From positions 124,001 to 188,000 of the forward strand of contig CAVRUZ010000005.1 in NCBI GenBank assembly GCA_963724495.1: DNA of 64,000 nucleotides. Reading direction: 5' to 3'. The stretch is from CAVRUZ01 sp963724495 (GTDB lineage Bacteria > Actinomycetota > Actinomycetes > Propionibacteriales > DAIQRJ01). Position numbers and translations under genes: made by a program. The number at the start of each line of letters is the position of its first letter. The stretch's first letter is position 1. The notes under the pieces were generated by a model. That model did no database searches. It saw only the letters and a program-made list of their open reading frames with translations, and was not told the origin of the DNA. Shown piece by piece: positions 25,739 to 34,357 of this stretch.

Positions 25739-26494
25739 TCAGGCGTTCTCGCGGCGGAACGTGCTGGTCCCCCACCAGATGGCGATCACGGCGAGGCCGA
25801 CGGTCCAGACCGATCCCCAGAGCAACGCACCCTGGGTGAAGTCACCGAGGAACGAGCCACGGACCGCGTCGACGATGTGGCGGACCGGCATGAAGTCACT
25901 GGTCCGCAGCAGCCAGGCCGGCCCGATGGTCATCGGCAGCAGGATTCCCGAGAGCAGCAGGACCGGCATCATCACCATGTTGATCACCGGCGCCATGACG
26001 TCCTCGCTCTTCGTGGTCAGCGCCAGCGCGTTCGAGGCGCCCGCGCAGGCTGCCCCGACGAGCATGGTCAGCACGACACCAAGGAACGCGCCCCAGATCG
26101 GTGCCTCCATGCCCATGGCGTATCCCAGCGCCACGAGCACGAGGGCCTGCACGCCAAGTTGAAGCACGTCGCGCATGAGCCGGCCCACCAGCAGGGCCGT
26201 GCGGCTGGCCGGGGTGACCCGCTCGGCCTCGATGACGCCATCGCGCCACTCGCCGATGAGGGTGAAGCCGGCGAAGAAGGCGCCGAAGATACCCAGCTGC
26301 ACGAGCAGCCCCGGAACCAGGAAGGTGTAGGCGTTCGCGGCCCCGAACTGCTGGGCCAGTGGCTTGAGCAGCGGCCCGAACAGCAGCAGGTACAGCACCG
26401 GCTGCAGGAGGCCGATGATCACCCACGCGGGGTTGCGCAAGTTCATCCGCAACTGCCGGCGGAAGACGATGTAGCTCTCGCGGAAGAAGGACAT
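25739..26494 (-). CDS. ABC-2 type exporter permease (DrrB-like)
   Basis: A 251-aa membrane protein with six helices, the permease of a daunorubicin-resistance-type exporter. It begins with FFRESYIVFRRQLRMNLRNP, followed by VIIGLLQPVLYLLLFGPLL. The conserved LVPGLLVQLGIFGAFFAGFTLIGEWRDGVIEAERVTP block, SGILLPMTIGPAWLLRTSDFMPVRHIVDAVRG and a final WWGTSTFRRENA are all present. ATG 26494 is the start; the in-frame TTG before it is unlikely. The ATP-binding partner is encoded 62 bases upstream, and a PadR regulator precedes that. Confidence 0.9.
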   Translation of the reverse strand: MSFFRESYIVFRRQLRMNLRNPAWVIIGLLQPVLYLLLFGPLLKPLAQQFGAANAYTFLVPGLLVQLGIFGAFFAGFTLIGEWRDGVIEAERVTPASRTALLVGRLMRDVLQLGVQALVLVALGYAMGMEAPIWGAFLGVVLTMLVGAACAGASNALALTTKSEDVMAPVINMVMMPVLLLSGILLPMTIGPAWLLRTSDFMPVRHIVDAVRGSFLGDFTQGALLWGSVWTVGLAVIAIWWGTSTFRRENA

Positions 26495-26556
26495 CAATAG
26501 CTCCGGTTCGAAAAGGACGGTTGGCGAAGAGTCATTGGAGGGCAGGCACGGCGGGC

Positions 26557-27552
26557 TCAGCCGTCGCGGAGAGAGCGCCCGGTGAGGGTCAGGAACACGT
26601 CGTCCAGCGTCGGGCGTCGGACTTCGATGTGGGTAAGGAGGATCCCGTCCCGGTCGAGGTCGCGCAGCAGGCCCGGAATGGCCGTCCCGGCCCGGCGCAC
26701 GCGACCGCGTACGTGTGAGTCGAGGACCTCCACCGGATCGTCAGCGCTGTTGATCAACGTCTGCAGCTTCGCAGCAGCTCGGCTCACCTGCTCCGCGTCG
26801 GTGATCTCGAGGTCGACCAGGTCTCCGGCCAGGCCGGCCTTGAGGTTGTCGGCCGTGTCGGCGGCGACGATCTGCCCGTTGTCGATGATGAGGATTCGGT
26901 CTGCCAGCACGTCGGCCTCGTCCAGGTAGTGCGTGGTGAGGAAGACGGTTGCGTTCCGCTCAGTGCGCAGGCGGCTGATGTGCTGCCAGAGGTTGGCGCG
27001 AGCCTGCGGATCGAGTCCGGTGGTCGGCTCGTCGAGAAACACCAATGTGGGTTCGTGGATCAGCCCCATCGCGATGTCGAGGCGCCTACGCTGCCCGCCC
27101 GACATCGTCTTGGGCTGTCGCTCCCACATTCCGGTCAGGTCGAGTTCGTCGAACAGTTGCTGTCCGCGTCGCTTGGCGTCGGCCATCGACATGCCATAGA
27201 GCATCCCGTGGTCCATGACCTCCTCACCGGCCCGCGCGGTGCTGCCGGTTGAGCCGGCCTGGGACACGTAGCCGATGCTCCGGCGTACTTGCTCGGACTC
27301 GCGGATCACGTCGTAACCCGCAACAGTCGCGGTGCCGGCAGTCGGCCGGAGCAGTGTGGTCAGCATCCGCAGAGTGGTGGTCTTGCCCGCGCCGTTGGGA
27401 CCGAGGAAGGCGACGACCTCGCCCTCGGCCACGTCGAGGTCGACGCCGTTCACCGCCCGTACCTCTGACTTGGTCTTCCCGCGGCCGGTCTGGAACGTCT
27501 GCACCAGTCCGCGGGCTTGGATCTTGCGGGAGTGCAGTTGGGTGCTGGTCAT
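26557..27552 (-). CDS. ABC exporter ATP-binding protein (DrrA-like)
   Basis: A 331-aa ATPase. Walker A is LGPNGAGKTTTLRML, the signature MSGGQRRRLDIAMGL, Walker B LVFLDEPTTGLDPQ and the switch His TTHYLDEAD. The C-terminal ~90 residues (HIEVRRPTLDDVFLTLTGRSL) are the DrrA-type tail. It pairs with the DrrB-like permease downstream to pump lipophilic compounds. ATG 27552 follows AGGAG. The 41-bp inverted repeat just upstream is a likely operator for the PadR protein encoded before it. Confidence 0.92.
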   Translation of the reverse strand: MTSTQLHSRKIQARGLVQTFQTGRGKTKSEVRAVNGVDLDVAEGEVVAFLGPNGAGKTTTLRMLTTLLRPTAGTATVAGYDVIRESEQVRRSIGYVSQAGSTGSTARAGEEVMDHGMLYGMSMADAKRRGQQLFDELDLTGMWERQPKTMSGGQRRRLDIAMGLIHEPTLVFLDEPTTGLDPQARANLWQHISRLRTERNATVFLTTHYLDEADVLADRILIIDNGQIVAADTADNLKAGLAGDLVDLEITDAEQVSRAAAKLQTLINSADDPVEVLDSHVRGRVRRAGTAIPGLLRDLDRDGILLTHIEVRRPTLDDVFLTLTGRSLRDG

Positions 27553-27579
27553 CGAGACTCCTGATCGAGGGGAACGCGA

Positions 27580-27620
27580 GTATTCAAGCTTGAACAAGCG
27601 CTGTAGTCAAGCTTGAATAC
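27580..27620. promoter_or_regulatory. 41-bp inverted repeat, candidate PadR operator of the exporter operon
   Basis: Arms GTATTCAAGCTTGA (27580-27593) and TCAAGCTTGAATAC (27607-27620) are exact reverse complements. Each holds its own palindrome around AAGCTT, and AGCGCT lies in the centre. It stands 28 bases before the exporter ATPase start and after the PadR stop. No T-run follows, so an operator is more likely than a terminator. Binding by the adjacent PadR protein is inference. Confidence 0.65.
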
Positions 27621-27650
27621 CGCCGGCTTGCAGGCTGACGCGGGCGCTGG

Positions 27651-28355
27651 TCAGGATCGCGTCGAGCTCGTCTCCTGGACAGCCGGCGAGACGACCGGCG
27701 TCGCTCCATCGTCCAGCCCCAGCAGTTCGCGGTACCGCTGGTTCTGCGCGACCATCTCGGCGGTGTGCTCGTCGACCTCGGGCGACCAGTCCATCTGCTC
27801 GCCGGCGAAGGAGTACCTGCCGTCGGCGATGTCGGCCCGCAGGCCCCGCAACCAATCGCGTTCTGCCCGTGCGGTCTTCGCTCCGAGGTCGACTATCGAC
27901 TGCAGGTGGGACGGGTAGAGCGGCTTGGCAAGTTCCCGGCGGGTCTCCTTGAGACCTTCGATGTGCTGGCTCAGAGCTGCCTCGCGCCGCTCCAGCCAGC
28001 CGGAGACCTGCGCCCTGCTGGCCGTGCCCATCAGGTTCACGGCCGTGTGGAAGCGCATCGGGTCGAACTCGTCCACGGTGGTCAGGCACTCCTCGAGCAG
28101 GCGGTGGTACTCCGCGGTGCCGGCCTCGGTGAGGGTGTACACGCCGACCTCGCGGCCGCCGTCCGGCACAGCGTGCCGGTGCACATGTCCCTGCCGGGCA
28201 AGGGTGTTGAGCACGCTGTAGATGGACCCGGGGTTGATATGACCCCACTCGTCGACCCGCCAGGACATGAGCTCCTGCCGGACCTGATAACCGTTCACCG
28301 GGCCGAAGATGTGCACGGCACCGAGGAGCAGCAAACGCGTCTCGGTGGCGGCCAT
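27651..28355 (-). CDS. PadR-family regulator of the DrrAB-type exporter
   Basis: A 234-aa repressor. The winged helix is MAATETRLLLLGAVHIFG, then GYQVRQELMSWRVDEWGHINPGSIYSVLNTLARQGHVH, with wing residues GGREVGVYTLTEAG. The C-terminal Vir_act_alpha_C-type helices (~residues 90-200) form the dimer interface. ATG 28355 starts at the conserved helix; ATG 28421 adds 22 residues unlike the family. It lies directly upstream of the exporter genes with a large inverted repeat between, a standard drug-sensing arrangement. Confidence 0.87.
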   Translation of the reverse strand: MAATETRLLLLGAVHIFGPVNGYQVRQELMSWRVDEWGHINPGSIYSVLNTLARQGHVHRHAVPDGGREVGVYTLTEAGTAEYHRLLEECLTTVDEFDPMRFHTAVNLMGTASRAQVSGWLERREAALSQHIEGLKETRRELAKPLYPSHLQSIVDLGAKTARAERDWLRGLRADIADGRYSFAGEQMDWSPEVDEHTAEMVAQNQRYRELLGLDDGATPVVSPAVQETSSTRS

Positions 28356-28481
28356 GCTGGGGAGTGTAGGTCTGCCCTCGGCTGCCGGTGGGGATGCATT
28401 CCGGGCAGACGGACGCGCCATGAGGACGACGCGCAGACCCGCCGGGAGCCCGTGCCCATGGCTCCCGCACCACCTGATCCA

Positions 28482-29924
28482 TCAGAGTTGCAGCGTGCGG
28501 ACCAGGAGATCCCGCACCTGTCGCGGGAGATCCGGCTCGGCGACGGTGACGTCGACATCGACCGACACGCACACGATCGAGTACACGAACGCGTCCGGGT
28601 AGGACGGACCGCCGGACCTGGACCGGAGCACGCCCTGCGCGAAGACCGCCTGCCAATGGTGGACCTCGTCCTCGGGCAGTTCGGCCAGCGTCACCGTGCG
28701 TTGGCGGGTCAGTCCGGCGACTCCGCCACTGCGGCGGACTTCGATCTGGGCATCCAACGGCGGCACCGGACCATCGCCGGATCTGGGTCCTGGCTTGGGC
28801 GCGGTGTCGTCGGGATCAGATGGCGTCGGATCGTCGGGTGCCGGTACGGGATCGGGCGTGGGTCCCGCTTCTGCGGCCATCACACCGACGGTCACCCAGC
28901 CGTCCTGCACGGCGCGTTGCTGGGACGACCCTTCGCCGAACCTGGCTCCGGCGGCAGCCACCGTGAGCCCGGCGAAGGTCGCGAAGTCGCACGTTGTCTC
29001 GATGCTGCCGGTGAGGACGTCGTACCAGACGAGGCCGATGCCTTCCCAGGCTTTGCCGCCGATGGCCGTCGCCGCGAGAGCGAAAGCCCGGTTGGGGATT
29101 CCGGAGTTGATGTGCACGCCGCCGTTGTCATCGGTGGTCTCGACGTAGCCCGCCATGTCCGCGGGTTGCGGATCCTTGCCGAGTTGGTCGTCGTCGTAGG
29201 CAGTGCCGGGTTCCTTCATCGACCGCAGCGCGACGCCTTGCACCGCCGGCGTGAACAGGCCGGCGCCGATCAGCCAGTCGGCCTGTTCGACGGTCTGGTC
29301 GAGCTTCCGCTGCTTCACCAGTGAGCCGAAGACGTCGGAGACGTGTTCGTTGAGAGCACCGGACTGCCCGCTGTACTCGAGATTGGCCGTGTAGGCGGTG
29401 ACGCCGTGCGTGAGCTCGTGCCCGATGACGTCGAGGCTCATCGTGAAGCGGTTGAACGTGATGCCGTCACCGTCGCCGAAGACCATCTGCTCGCCGTTGA
29501 AGAAGGCGTTCTCGTAGTCCTGGCCGTAGTGGACCGTGGCCAGCAGGGGCAGGCCGTTGCCGTCGAGGGAGTCCCGGTCGAACGCCTCGCTGAACAGGGC
29601 ATAGGTGTCGCCGAGACCGTCGTAGGCCTCGTCGGTGGCGGCATCGCCGGTGGCCGGCTGACCTTCGGTACGGACGGTCTCGCCAGGAAGCTGCTCGGCA
29701 TTCTTGGCGTCGGCGATCGTGCGCTGCAGCCCCTCCCTGGGGGTCGCCGGAACATCGCGCGCGGGCGCCCGGAACGGCGGCCGGCGCGCGTCGGTGGCCA
29801 GCGTGCGCCGGGCCCGCTCGGCGATCTCGGGATCGGGATGATTCGCGAAGGCCTCGAGCAGGTAGCGCGGGACGATCGTGCACGCCCCCAACTCAGACGG
29901 GACGGGGTCGACGAAGCTGCTCAT
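28482..29924 (-). CDS. Protealysin-type M4 metalloprotease fused to an emfourin-like domain
   Basis: A 480-aa zinc protease without signal peptide, as in protealysins. The short propeptide carries CTIVPRYLLEAFANH (residues 15-29). Zinc ligands are His169 and His173 of HELTH and Glu193 in GALNEHVSDVFG; His271 in GGVHINSGIPNRAF is the second catalytic His. After ~residue 352 a Pro/Asp-rich linker leads to IEVRRSGGVAGL...YPDAFVYSIVCV, which resembles emfourin, the separate inhibitor of protealysins. Here enzyme and inhibitor-like domain are one chain. The substrate is unknown. Confidence 0.85.
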   Translation of the reverse strand: MSSFVDPVPSELGACTIVPRYLLEAFANHPDPEIAERARRTLATDARRPPFRAPARDVPATPREGLQRTIADAKNAEQLPGETVRTEGQPATGDAATDEAYDGLGDTYALFSEAFDRDSLDGNGLPLLATVHYGQDYENAFFNGEQMVFGDGDGITFNRFTMSLDVIGHELTHGVTAYTANLEYSGQSGALNEHVSDVFGSLVKQRKLDQTVEQADWLIGAGLFTPAVQGVALRSMKEPGTAYDDDQLGKDPQPADMAGYVETTDDNGGVHINSGIPNRAFALAATAIGGKAWEGIGLVWYDVLTGSIETTCDFATFAGLTVAAAGARFGEGSSQQRAVQDGWVTVGVMAAEAGPTPDPVPAPDDPTPSDPDDTAPKPGPRSGDGPVPPLDAQIEVRRSGGVAGLTRQRTVTLAELPEDEVHHWQAVFAQGVLRSRSGGPSYPDAFVYSIVCVSVDVDVTVAEPDLPRQVRDLLVRTLQL

Positions 29925-30011
29925 GTCCGGGATTCTGCACCCGGTCGCCGACAGCCTGCGCGGGGCCGGTTGGTCGACCGACCCGAGAGCCGGGAATGAG
30001 TGAGCGGCCCT

Positions 30012-30608
30012 TCACCGGCCAAGGGCCAGCGTCGCGACGGTCACGTAGGACGAGGTTCCGTCGGTCCCGGCGCCGAGTCGGGATTCCACCAACTGCAGCT
30101 GGCTGACCGCCCAGTCAGGCCCGTTGGCGGGAGACGGCTCGCCGGCCAGGTGATTCACGACCTGGGTGACGTCGGCCGCGGGGCGCACACGGGCCAGCGT
30201 CAGGTGCGGCCGGAACGGCGTCCGGTCCGGACGAAGGTGCGCGCGCCGCAGACCGATCCGCACGTGCTTGGCCAAGCGGGCAAGGGCTTTGGCGTCGTCG
30301 GCAGTTACGCCGCCAACACCTGCCCACACGACCCCGGCCCTGCGCGGGCGCGGGAATGCACCTGCGCCGGACAGGCGAAGGACGAATGGTCTGGCGTCGC
30401 GAGCCACCTCGGCGAGTTCGGCGACGGCAGCATCCACCCGGGTGTCGGCCACCGCGGCGAGGAAGGCCAGCGTCACGTGCCAGTTCTGCCGAGCGGTCCA
30501 GCGCAGCCCTGCTACCTCCATGTCCGGATGCCTCAGGCGGCCTGCCAGGTCGGCGGTCACGTCGTCCGGCGGAACGAGGGCGACGAACATCCGCGCGGTC
30601 GACGACAC
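30012..30608 (-). CDS. thpR: RNA 2',3'-cyclic phosphodiesterase (2H family)
   Basis: A 198-aa protein of the 2H phosphoesterase superfamily (former 2'-5' RNA ligase). The two catalytic H-x-T-x motifs are in NWHVTLAFLAAV and FRPHLTLARVRPA, about 100 residues apart as expected. It begins with ARMFVALVPPDDV. GTG 30608 is chosen because GGAGG stands five bases before it; upstream in-frame ATG codons read through a tandem repeat. The family opens 2',3'-cyclic phosphates on RNA; the physiological role is uncertain. Confidence 0.88.
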   Translation of the reverse strand: MSSTARMFVALVPPDDVTADLAGRLRHPDMEVAGLRWTARQNWHVTLAFLAAVADTRVDAAVAELAEVARDARPFVLRLSGAGAFPRPRRAGVVWAGVGGVTADDAKALARLAKHVRIGLRRAHLRPDRTPFRPHLTLARVRPAADVTQVVNHLAGEPSPANGPDWAVSQLQLVESRLGAGTDGTSSYVTVATLALGR

Positions 30609-30623
30609 CGGACCTCCTTGCTG

Positions 30624-30674
30624 CACAGAGTTTCCTTGAGCACAGAGCTTCCTTGAGCTGAAGGTTTCTTGGGC
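30624..30674. repeat. Tandem 17-bp repeat upstream of thpR
   Basis: CACAGAGTTTCCTTGAG (30624-30640) is followed directly by CACAGAGCTTCCTTGAG (30641-30657) and a third decayed unit (30658-30674). It lies just upstream of the ribosome site of thpR. No function is visible. Confidence 0.7.
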
Positions 30675-30824
30675 ATGGGGCACCCTGTCGGCACAGCGTC
30701 TCGTAGTGCCCGCGGCTACGTTGCGCCAGGGTTCTCCTGGGTGCGAACGGGCGGATCAGTTGGCAGCGGCACATCCTCGCGGGACGGGTGCGCCGTGCCT
30801 GGTCGGCGCCTCTAGGCTCCGCGC

Positions 30825-31460
30825 ATGAACGATGCACCGCTGGGCACGACGGGACCGCTGGACGCGACCCAGCCGCCCGACCGGACTGAGCGCATCGCGA
30901 CGGTGGAGACCGCCGATGCGCCGACACCGCAGGACGAGATCGTCCCGGACGTGAAGGACTGGACCTGGGTCCTGGAGCGCCCGTGTCCCGACTGCGGATT
31001 CGTGGCCACCGACGTCGCCTCCGACCAGATCGCCGGCATGGTGCTGGCACTCACGGCACCGTGGCCCGATCTCCTCGAGCGAGCCGACGTCCGGACTCGC
31101 CCTGCGCCGCACGTGTGGTCGGTGCTCGAGTACGGCTGTCACGTTCGCGACGTGTGCCGGGTGTTCGAGACTCGGGTCGAGCTCCTGCTCGACCGTGACG
31201 AACCGGCGTTCGACAACTGGGACCAGGACGACGCAGCGAGAGCCGGACAGTACGAGCGGCAGGACCCGGCCTCGGTCGCGGCCGAACTCGGGTCGGCTGC
31301 CGATCGCCTGGCTCGGGCATTCCTCCGCGTGCCCGACGACGGCTGGGTTCGCAGTGGGGTGCGCTCCAACGGCTCACACTTCACCGTGCTGACACTCGGC
31401 CAGTACGTCCTGCACGATCTTCGGCACCACCTGCACGACGTGGACGCCACGACGACCTGA
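30825..31460 (+). CDS. DinB-family protein
   Basis: A 211-aa four-helix-bundle protein. Metal-ligand His residues are in LEYGCHVRDVCRVF and QYVLHDLRHHLHDVD. The N-terminus adds an acidic tail and LERPCPDCGFVATDV, a Cys-x-x-Cys segment often seen in actinobacterial DinB proteins. The family includes thiol-dependent enzymes such as mycothiol S-transferases, so a detoxification role is possible (inference). It starts at ATG 30825 and is divergent from thpR. Confidence 0.85.
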   Translation: MNDAPLGTTGPLDATQPPDRTERIATVETADAPTPQDEIVPDVKDWTWVLERPCPDCGFVATDVASDQIAGMVLALTAPWPDLLERADVRTRPAPHVWSVLEYGCHVRDVCRVFETRVELLLDRDEPAFDNWDQDDAARAGQYERQDPASVAAELGSAADRLARAFLRVPDDGWVRSGVRSNGSHFTVLTLGQYVLHDLRHHLHDVDATTT

Positions 31461-31498
31461 GCCAGATATCAGGACCGACCACTTTGGGTCTGCGTCCG

Positions 31499-31926
31499 TC
31501 AGGTGCTGAGGTCTCGGCGCCGGAACATCAGCATCGCGCCGGCAAGCAGGGCTGCGGTGACGCACACCAGGGCGACCGGTCCGCCGGCGGTCACCTGTCT
31601 CCACCGGGGCGTGCGGCGCATGGTCGAACGTGCGGAACCTGCGTAGCCGTGGCCGGCAGTGCGCGTGTCTGCTCGATTTCTGCCAGGGCCCAGCAAGGTG
31701 TGCTCGAACCAGCCGAACGACACCGCAGACCATGCAGAGCATAAAGGATCGCGGCGACGCCACCCGCCGACCCCGATGAGACTCGAGGACGTGGTCTCGT
31801 CCGACGAACAGGGCGATCACCGTGATCACCCCTGCCGAGCAGAGCAAGGCAGACCAGGATCCACTTGATGACCCCGATGGTCGTGGCCACGCGAATAGCG
31901 GGCCCAGTGACTCCGGCGTTGCTCAT
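31499..31926 (-). pseudogene. Broken membrane protein gene, two apparent +1 shifts
   Basis: Three frames each hold one convincing piece. ATG 31926 begins MSNAGVTGPAIRVATTIGVI KWILV. A second frame continues with ALLCSAGVITVIALFVGRDH. A third ends with VTAGGPVALVCVTAALLAG and FRRRDLST. Each switch skips one base. The joined product would be ~140 residues with two membrane helices, and the last one ends like ABC-2 permeases (RRRDL). It is either a remnant or a small gene damaged by sequence errors. I cannot assign a function. Confidence 0.4.
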
Positions 31927-32346
31927 TGGCTTGTTCCCCCGTGTAGTCGGAACCCCGAGCTTCGCCGGCTGGCCGAGAGCCTGCAGGTGATGGAAGGCTC
32001 GGATGATGTTTCATTCGTCGTCATATTGATGGTGGTCGGAAGTTGAGATCCGCACAAGGTGTGGAGATACCCGAACGGAGACGTCAGCGCGCGTCGCGCA
32101 TCGTCGAGGGCTTGACGGACGACAAGACCCGCTGAGGGAGCGATCGCGTCCGTCAGGTGGAGGCCACGACACCGCGGCGGGCAAGCGCCTGGAGTTGTCG
32201 CACGAGTTTCTCCTCTATGTCACCCGGGAGATGGACCGGATGGCGTCGGGCTGGGAGGCGCGGCGCCGTGAACTGGCCGGTGGCTGACGCCGGTCACACC
32301 CTGGAACCTGCCTTCGCCTGATCGTGCGCGTTGCTATACCTGCGGC
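31927..32346. other. 420-base gap without a supported gene
   Basis: No frame here is supported by codon pattern and a ribosome site together. A plus-strand stretch ending at the stop 32285-32287 reads LELSHEFLLYVTREMDRM ASGWEARRREL, which looks protein-like but has no start. It may be the tail of a lost gene, so the region next to the broken membrane protein may be decayed. The promoter of the PanE-type gene should lie at its right end. Confidence 0.4.
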
Positions 32347-33321
32347 ATGCGATTCGTGGTCATCGGTGCCGGAGCGGTCGGGGGCGTGGTCGGTGGACTG
32401 CTGCACAGGAGCGGGGCTGAGGTCGTGCTCGTCGCGCGCGGTGCCCACCTCGAGCACATCCAGCAGCACGGTCTCCGCCTGCTGACCTTCCAGGGGGACA
32501 CCGACGAGCAGGTCACCGCGGTCGGCAGCGTCGCGGAGGTCGACTGGCGCGACGACGACGTCGCCCTGCTCGGGGCCAAGTCCGACGCAACCAACGCGCT
32601 GGTTCCGGAGCTCGCAGCCGTCGCGCCACCGTCGGTCAGCGTCGTCTGCCTGCAGAACGGGATCGCGAACGAGCCTGCCGCCGTGCGGTGGTTCGAGAAG
32701 GTCTACGGCATCACGGTGATGGCGCCGACGACTCATCTGGAGCCGGGCGTGGTCGAGGCCAACTGCGGTCCGGTCGCGGCGATCCTCGACATCGGCCGAT
32801 ACCCCCGCGGCGTCGATGACACCGCGCCCGAGATCGCCGCAGCCCTCGAGCGGGCGAACATGGTGTCGGTGCCGCGCGACGACATCATGCGATGGAAGAA
32901 CCGCAAGCTCATCTCCAACCTCGGCAACGCCGTCAACGCGGCGTGCGCACCAGGTGAGGCGGCCGACGAGCTCCTCCGCCAGGTCCGCGCAGAAGGCGAG
33001 AGCGTGCTGGCGGCCGCCGGCTACGACGTCGCCACCACCGCGGAGGACCGCGAACGCCGCGGGGACATCCTGCAGCGCTATCCCCGGGAGAACCGCACGC
33101 GTGGCGGCAGCTCGTCGTGGCAGAGCCTCGCGCGTGGCACCGGTGCGATCGAGACCGACTACCTCAACGGCGAGATCGTGCGGATCGGCAGGGAGATCGG
33201 TCACCCGGCCCCGGCCAACGAGCTCATCCGCCGGCTGGCGGTCGCGATGGCGAAGGAGCGGGCCGAGCCACAGTCGAACGACGCGGCGACGGTCCTGGCG
33301 CAGCTACAGACCGCCTCGTAG
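32347..33321 (+). CDS. Ketopantoate reductase (PanE/ApbA)-family oxidoreductase
   Basis: A 324-aa NADP-dependent reductase. The Rossmann motif MRFVVIGAGAVGGVVGGLLHRSGAEV opens the protein, VVCLQNGIANE holds the conserved Asn, and MRWKNRKLISNLGNAVNAA marks the catalytic Lys helix. The C-terminal helical domain has SSWQSLARGTGAIETDYLNGEIVRIG with the Ser, Glu and Asn substrate contacts. True ketopantoate reductase serves pantothenate synthesis. Many actinobacteria hold paralogues, and no pan genes adjoin it, so the substrate is uncertain. Confidence 0.87.
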   Translation: MRFVVIGAGAVGGVVGGLLHRSGAEVVLVARGAHLEHIQQHGLRLLTFQGDTDEQVTAVGSVAEVDWRDDDVALLGAKSDATNALVPELAAVAPPSVSVVCLQNGIANEPAAVRWFEKVYGITVMAPTTHLEPGVVEANCGPVAAILDIGRYPRGVDDTAPEIAAALERANMVSVPRDDIMRWKNRKLISNLGNAVNAACAPGEAADELLRQVRAEGESVLAAAGYDVATTAEDRERRGDILQRYPRENRTRGGSSSWQSLARGTGAIETDYLNGEIVRIGREIGHPAPANELIRRLAVAMAKERAEPQSNDAATVLAQLQTAS

Positions 33322-33351
33322 CCGACAGCTACCTGGCCGAGCCCGCGGCAG

Positions 33352-33422
33352 ACATGCATCGGTGCCTCAACCCCGACCGGTATGTGCACCCATGTCGGGA
33401 TTGGTCCTGGTCGGTTGCATGT
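33352..33422. repeat. 71-bp palindromic element, copy A
   Basis: Ends are ACATGCA (33352-33358) and TGCATGT (33416-33422). In the reverse orientation its interior matches copy C at 52429-52498 closely, including GGACCAATCC and ACAT.CCGGTC at the same offsets. It lies in the gap between the PanE-type gene and a transglutaminase gene. No coding potential. Confidence 0.75.
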
Positions 33423-33548
33423 GTCGTGTGTAGGGCGGTCGGCGAAGCCCAGCGTGGGCGGCCACAGAACCTGACCACACGCTCGCTGCGGACGGATGCG
33501 GCTGCAGCGAGGTTTCCCTGACAGCATCCCTGTATGGAGCAGTCGAGC

Positions 33549-34349
33549 ATGGACCGCACGGTGACCGCCTCCCTCAGCGGCACCGTGCTGGAACCGTCGG
33601 AACTGCTGTTCTCCGTGGCCGTCGCCGAGGACGCCGATCGCGTCGCGGAGGACTTCCGGATCACCGTCGACGGCCTGGCTGTGCAGCCGACCGAGGTGCT
33701 GGCGCCGGGCGGGAGCAGGTTGCACCTGTGCCGCGACGTCCCACCGGGTGCTCTGTCGGTGTTCTACTCGGCCACCGTCGCCGGCCGCAGCACGCCGATC
33801 GAGGTGACCGATCTCGACGTGGCCACCTACGTCCGGCCGAGTCGCTACTGCGAGTCCGATCGGCTCGCCCAGGTCTCCTACGAGGAGTTCGGCACCCTGC
33901 GCGGCCGTGAACTGGTGGCGGCGGTCCGCGACTGGGTGCACAAGCGCCTCCAGTACCTGAGCGGCTCGAGCAGGTTCACCGACGGCGCGGTCGAGACCTA
34001 CCTCGCCCGGCAGGGCGTGTGCCGCGACTTCGCCCATCTCGTGATCGCCCTGTTGCGGGCGCGCGGCGTCCCGGCCCGGATCGCCTCCGTGTACGCGCCC
34101 GGCCTGACGCCGATGGACTTCCATGCGGTGGCAGAAGTGGCTCTCGACGGCACCTGGGAGGTCGTCGACGCCACCGAACGCGCGCCCCGGCAGACCCTGC
34201 TGCGGGTGGCCACCGGTCGCGACGCCGCCGACACCGCCTTCCTCACCACCCACCACGGCCAGCTTCGGTTCGGCTCGGTGACCGTGACCGCCTACGCCGG
34301 GTCGGGGCTGCCCGCCGACGACCACCGCAGTCCGCTCTCGCTGGGCTGA
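33549..34349 (+). CDS. Transglutaminase-like protein
   Basis: A 266-aa cysteine-protease-fold protein. The catalytic triad is Cys in ARQGVCRDFAHLVIALLRARG, His in MDFHAVAEVALDG and Asp in WEVVDATERAP. An N-terminal beta domain (~residues 1-95) precedes it, with AGRSTPIEVTDLDVATYVRPS. Such bacterial transglutaminase-like enzymes hydrolyse or cross-link peptide amides; the target is unknown. ATG 33549 is preferred to 33534 because GGAG stands nine bases before it. It is the first of three transglutaminase-fold genes in the window. Confidence 0.87.
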   Translation: MDRTVTASLSGTVLEPSELLFSVAVAEDADRVAEDFRITVDGLAVQPTEVLAPGGSRLHLCRDVPPGALSVFYSATVAGRSTPIEVTDLDVATYVRPSRYCESDRLAQVSYEEFGTLRGRELVAAVRDWVHKRLQYLSGSSRFTDGAVETYLARQGVCRDFAHLVIALLRARGVPARIASVYAPGLTPMDFHAVAEVALDGTWEVVDATERAPRQTLLRVATGRDAADTAFLTTHHGQLRFGSVTVTAYAGSGLPADDHRSPLSLG

Positions 34350-34357
34350 CTTCTCGG

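Noticed and set aside
23885..26500. An 871-codon open frame on the plus strand
   Set aside because: It lies antisense to the ABC-F and exporter permease genes, which have intact catalytic motifs; its Arg/His/Gln-rich product is the usual shadow in GC-rich DNA.
27580..27620. Intrinsic terminator of the PadR gene
   Set aside because: The inverted repeat has no T-run on either strand, and its arms are themselves palindromic, which fits protein binding better.
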